DNA of 7,932 bases, taken from assembly GCA_021850085.1 (NCBI GenBank), contig JAJZRZ010000074.1, forward strand, positions 1-7,932, in the 5' to 3' direction. Numbering within the stretch: the stretch's first letter is position 1; each line of letters opens with the position of its first letter. Shown here piece by piece: positions 6,079 to 7,932 of this stretch. Source of the DNA: Actinomycetes bacterium. GTDB lineage: Bacteria > Actinomycetota > Coriobacteriia > Anaerosomatales > Anaerosomataceae. A program made the translations under genes and the position numbers. The notes beneath the pieces were generated by a model. The model searched no databases, was not told the origin of the DNA, and worked only from the letters and a program-made list of their open reading frames with translations.

Positions 6079-6840
6079 CTACTGGCAGGTGTAACCGCCG
6101 TCGACCGTCATGTTCGAACCGGTGACGAAGGATGCCTCGTCCGAGCACAACCACACGACCAGGTTCGCCACCTCTTGCGGCGTGCCCAGGCGGTTGAGCG
6201 CGTGCTTACCCGCGATGAAGGCGTAACCGTCGCTCCCCGGTGTGATACCCGCCTTCTCGAGCAGAGGCGTGTCTATGAAGCCCGGGTGTACCGAGTTCAC
6301 GCGGATACCCTGCTGTGCGTACTCGATCGCGGCGGCCTTCGTGAGGCCGGCGACCGCATGCTTGGAGGCGACATACGCGGGAGCGGCGGCCCAGCCGACG
6401 AGGCCGAGGATGCTCGAGATGTTGACGATCGCACCGCCGCCCGACGCCAGGATGGCGGGGATGCCGTACCGCATCCCGTAGAAGACGCCATGCAGGTTCA
6501 CGCCCATGACCGTGTGCCAGCCTTCGACAGAGTACGCACCCGTCAGGGCCGATTCGCCGCCGATGCCCGCGTTGTTCACCACGAAGTTCAAGGAGCCGAA
6601 CGCCTGAACGCCGGCCGTCACGGCAGCCTCCACCTGGTCGGCTTCGCCCACATCGGTCCTCACGAAAAGCGCGGCTCCGCCAGCCTCCTCGACGAGCGTC
6701 ACCGTCTGTGCGCCGCCCGCCTCGTCGACGTCGCACACAACAACGCTGGCGCCGCCGCGAGCGAACCCTATCGCGGTCTCGCGACCGATGCCTGATCCTC
6801 CGCCGGTGATCAGAGCAACCATACCTTTGAATCCTGCCAC
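6079..6840 (-). CDS. Short-chain dehydrogenase/reductase (classical SDR, likely NAD-dependent)
   Basis: Cytoplasmic oxidoreductase, 253 residues, the usual length for a classical SDR. The Rossmann cofactor site is TGGGSGIG (12-19). Asp37 at the end of the second strand (VVVCDVDE) favours NAD(H) over NADP(H). D63-V64 contacts adenine, and NNAG is at 89-92. The catalytic tetrad is complete: Asn115, Ser143, Tyr156 and Lys160 in YVASK. HPGFIDTPL follows, and the end VTGSNMTVDGGYTCQ is typical. The GTG start at 6840 has a purine-rich SD (AAGGAAGGGGG) about 6 nt upstream. The substrate cannot be read from sequence; FabG-like, sugar or secondary-alcohol oxidation are all possible. It is convergent with the pst operon. 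An MFS gene lies 124 nt upstream on the same strand, but the dehydrogenase appears to have its own operator-controlled promoter. Confidence 0.93.
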   Translation of the reverse strand: MAGFKGMVALITGGGSGIGRETAIGFARGGASVVVCDVDEAGGAQTVTLVEEAGGAALFVRTDVGEADQVEAAVTAGVQAFGSLNFVVNNAGIGGESALTGAYSVEGWHTVMGVNLHGVFYGMRYGIPAILASGGGAIVNISSILGLVGWAAAPAYVASKHAVAGLTKAAAIEYAQQGIRVNSVHPGFIDTPLLEKAGITPGSDGYAFIAGKHALNRLGTPQEVANLVVWLCSDEASFVTGSNMTVDGGYTCQ

Positions 6841-6893
6841 CCCGTACCCCCTTCCTTGCGTTGCGGCCCGGCCCAGCGCGAGCCGCTGCCTAG

Positions 6894-6912
6894 ATTGTAA
6901 CCTTAGTTACAA
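6894..6912 (-). promoter_or_regulatory. Palindromic operator overlapping the SDR promoter -10
   Basis: TTGTAAC (6895-6901) and GTTACAA (6906-6912) form a perfect dyad with a 4-nt CTTA spacer. On the minus strand TACAAT (6899-6894) matches the -10 consensus at five of six positions and lies within one half-site. It predicts a transcript start near 6887 and a leader of about 47 nt. A repressor bound here would block the promoter directly. The layout resembles a dimeric helix-turn-helix operator such as a TetR-family site. No regulator gene is in the window, and the -35 is weak. Confidence 0.55.
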
Positions 6913-6964
6913 GTCGTTTGGCACAGGAGCGTCGGGCTTGGGCGCGGCGCGTCTGCTCGTGGCG

Positions 6965-7932
6965 CTATCGCTTGGCTTGCGTGTCGCGGTCCGCGAGAAG
7001 CGCGGGTCGCGCCAACAGCGCCAGTGCCCAGACGAGGAGAACGCAGGCACCCGCGAGCACCGCTAGCGAGGGAGTTAGCAGGTCGCCGAGCCAGCCGAAG
7101 AGGAGCGCGCCGAACGGCATCACGCCGATGAACGCCATCACGAACAGCGACATCACGCGTCCACGGAGGTGTGTCGGCACAGCGGTCTGCAGGTCGGTGT
7201 TGATGCTCGAAACGCACGATAGAACCGCGATGCCCATGATGACCAGCGTCACCGCCGATAGTGCGACCGACCCGGAGAGCGCAAGAACAGCGGCACCGAG
7301 CGCCATGACCACCAAGCCCGCGCGAATCAAGGATTCGCGCGTCACCGAGCTCGACAGACTTGCCGTACCGAGCGCGCCGATGAGAGCACCGAGACCGTTG
7401 GCTGCGAGCAGGCTGGAGTAGCCCGTCACACCGAGGCCGAGGGAGTCCCGGGCGATCGCGGGCAGCAGCGTGGCGAAAGGCATGCCGAAGACGGTCAGCA
7501 TCGCCGCCGTCAGCAGGTGGGTCCACACTCGTCGATGCGCAAGCGCATAACGCACGCCGGCCATGAGAGCGTGGATGTCGGACGTCTCGCGGAAGGGCGG
7601 GGCGTGCTGTTCAGGCCGGATGATGGCGAGCGCCCAGATCACGAACACGAAGCTCACCGCGTTCACCCAGAAGATCTCCGCTACCCCGCCGCTAGGTGTC
7701 CAGCCGAACACAAGGACCACCGCCGCAGCGGCTATGGGGCCCACGAGGCGCGCCGCGTTGAACTGCGCCGACGACAGCGCGACGGCGTTCATGAGCGACT
7801 CCCGTGGGACCAGGTCCGGTGTCATCGCTTGGAACGCGGGAGACATGAACGCGCTCGCGACGCCACCCATCAGGCTGAGGCCGTACACCCACGTCATGGT
7901 CACGTTGTCTGTGGAGGCCAGCCAGATCGGAA
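6965..7932 (-). CDS. MFS transporter, EntS/MFS_3-like exporter (N-terminus outside window)
   Basis: Integral membrane secondary transporter, probably proton-driven efflux. The frame is open from the right edge to the TAG at 6965-6967, giving 321 residues. The true start is not in the window; a GTG at 7903 merely happens to be in frame, and about 90-100 N-terminal residues should be missing for a normal length near 410. About nine hydrophobic segments can be seen. The segment PAFQAMTPDLVPRESLMNAVALSSAQFNAARLVGPIAAA is characteristic of the MFS_3 group (enterobactin-exporter-like), and HLRGRVMSLFVMAF is a second group motif in the C-terminal half. The tail (DRDTQAKR) is basic and cytoplasmic. 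The exported substrate is unknown. No terminator is visible in the 124-nt gap before the dehydrogenase, so read-through is possible. Confidence 0.88.
   Translation of the reverse strand, partial: PIWLASTDNVTMTWVYGLSLMGGVASAFMSPAFQAMTPDLVPRESLMNAVALSSAQFNAARLVGPIAAAAVVLVFGWTPSGGVAEIFWVNAVSFVFVIWALAIIRPEQHAPPFRETSDIHALMAGVRYALAHRRVWTHLLTAAMLTVFGMPFATLLPAIARDSLGLGVTGYSSLLAANGLGALIGALGTASLSSSVTRESLIRAGLVVMALGAAVLALSGSVALSAVTLVIMGIAVLSCVSSINTDLQTAVPTHLRGRVMSLFVMAFIGVMPFGALLFGWLGDLLTPSLAVLAGACVLLVWALALLARPALLADRDTQAKR
7319..7341. repeat. Perfect 10-bp inverted repeat inside the MFS gene
   Basis: CGCGCGAATC (7319-7328) and GATTCGCGCG (7332-7341) are exact reverse complements around a 3-nt AAG centre. 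It lies wholly within the transporter coding sequence, in the part coding for TRESLIRAG between two membrane segments. It may be a chance result of GC-rich codon choice or an intragenic binding or structural site. Confidence 0.6.

Noticed and set aside
6070..6795. Plus-strand frame of 241 codons opposite the dehydrogenase
   Set aside because: The opposite frame carries the full set of SDR catalytic motifs; this one has His/Arg/Asp-rich sequence with no recognisable family.

Overview
The window is GC-rich DNA with many GTG starts, strong Shine-Dalgarno (SD) sequences and tightly packed genes. It looks like the chromosome of a high-GC Gram-positive bacterium (Actinomycetota). The lipobox on PstS and the PHO-box-like repeats fit this. 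A deep lineage such as the Coriobacteriia/Anaerosomatia side is possible, but that is inference and cannot be settled from the sequence alone.

Left part (1-2153, minus strand): a two-component pair overlapping by 4 bp. The OmpR/PhoB-family response regulator comes first. It is followed by a PhoR-type histidine kinase whose end runs off the window just before the ATP-binding N box. Middle (2154-2341): a divergent control region with 11-bp-spaced direct repeats resembling a PHO box, a candidate -10 on each side, and a short leader hairpin. Next (2342-5871, plus strand): a complete high-affinity phosphate transporter operon, pstS-pstC-pstA-pstB. It ends at a strong stem-loop terminator at about 5905-5934, with no phoU before it. 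The logic is the standard one: under phosphate limitation the kinase phosphorylates the regulator, which activates its own operon and the divergent pst operon. PstS captures phosphate outside, PstCA form the channel and PstB supplies ATP hydrolysis.

The most unusual structure is at the pstS/pstC junction. A 7-bp hairpin begins in the pstS stop codon and holds the pstC ATG in its loop. It is followed at once by a perfect 16-bp inverted repeat with a 5-nt loop inside the first codons of pstC. The loop of the second hairpin can pair with the 5' arm of the first. This may be an RNA element that sets the PstS:PstCAB ratio.

Right part (5872-7932): a convergent, minus-strand region. It holds a classical NAD-type short-chain dehydrogenase/reductase (6079-6840), whose promoter -10 lies in a perfect 7-4-7 palindromic operator, and the C-terminal three quarters of an MFS exporter (6965-7932) that continues beyond the window. 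These two genes have no evident link to phosphate.

I see no CRISPR array, tRNA, rRNA, insertion sequence or phage gene. Apart from the candidate RNA and operator elements, this is a conventional Pho/Pst locus, and I do not claim a new multi-gene system.
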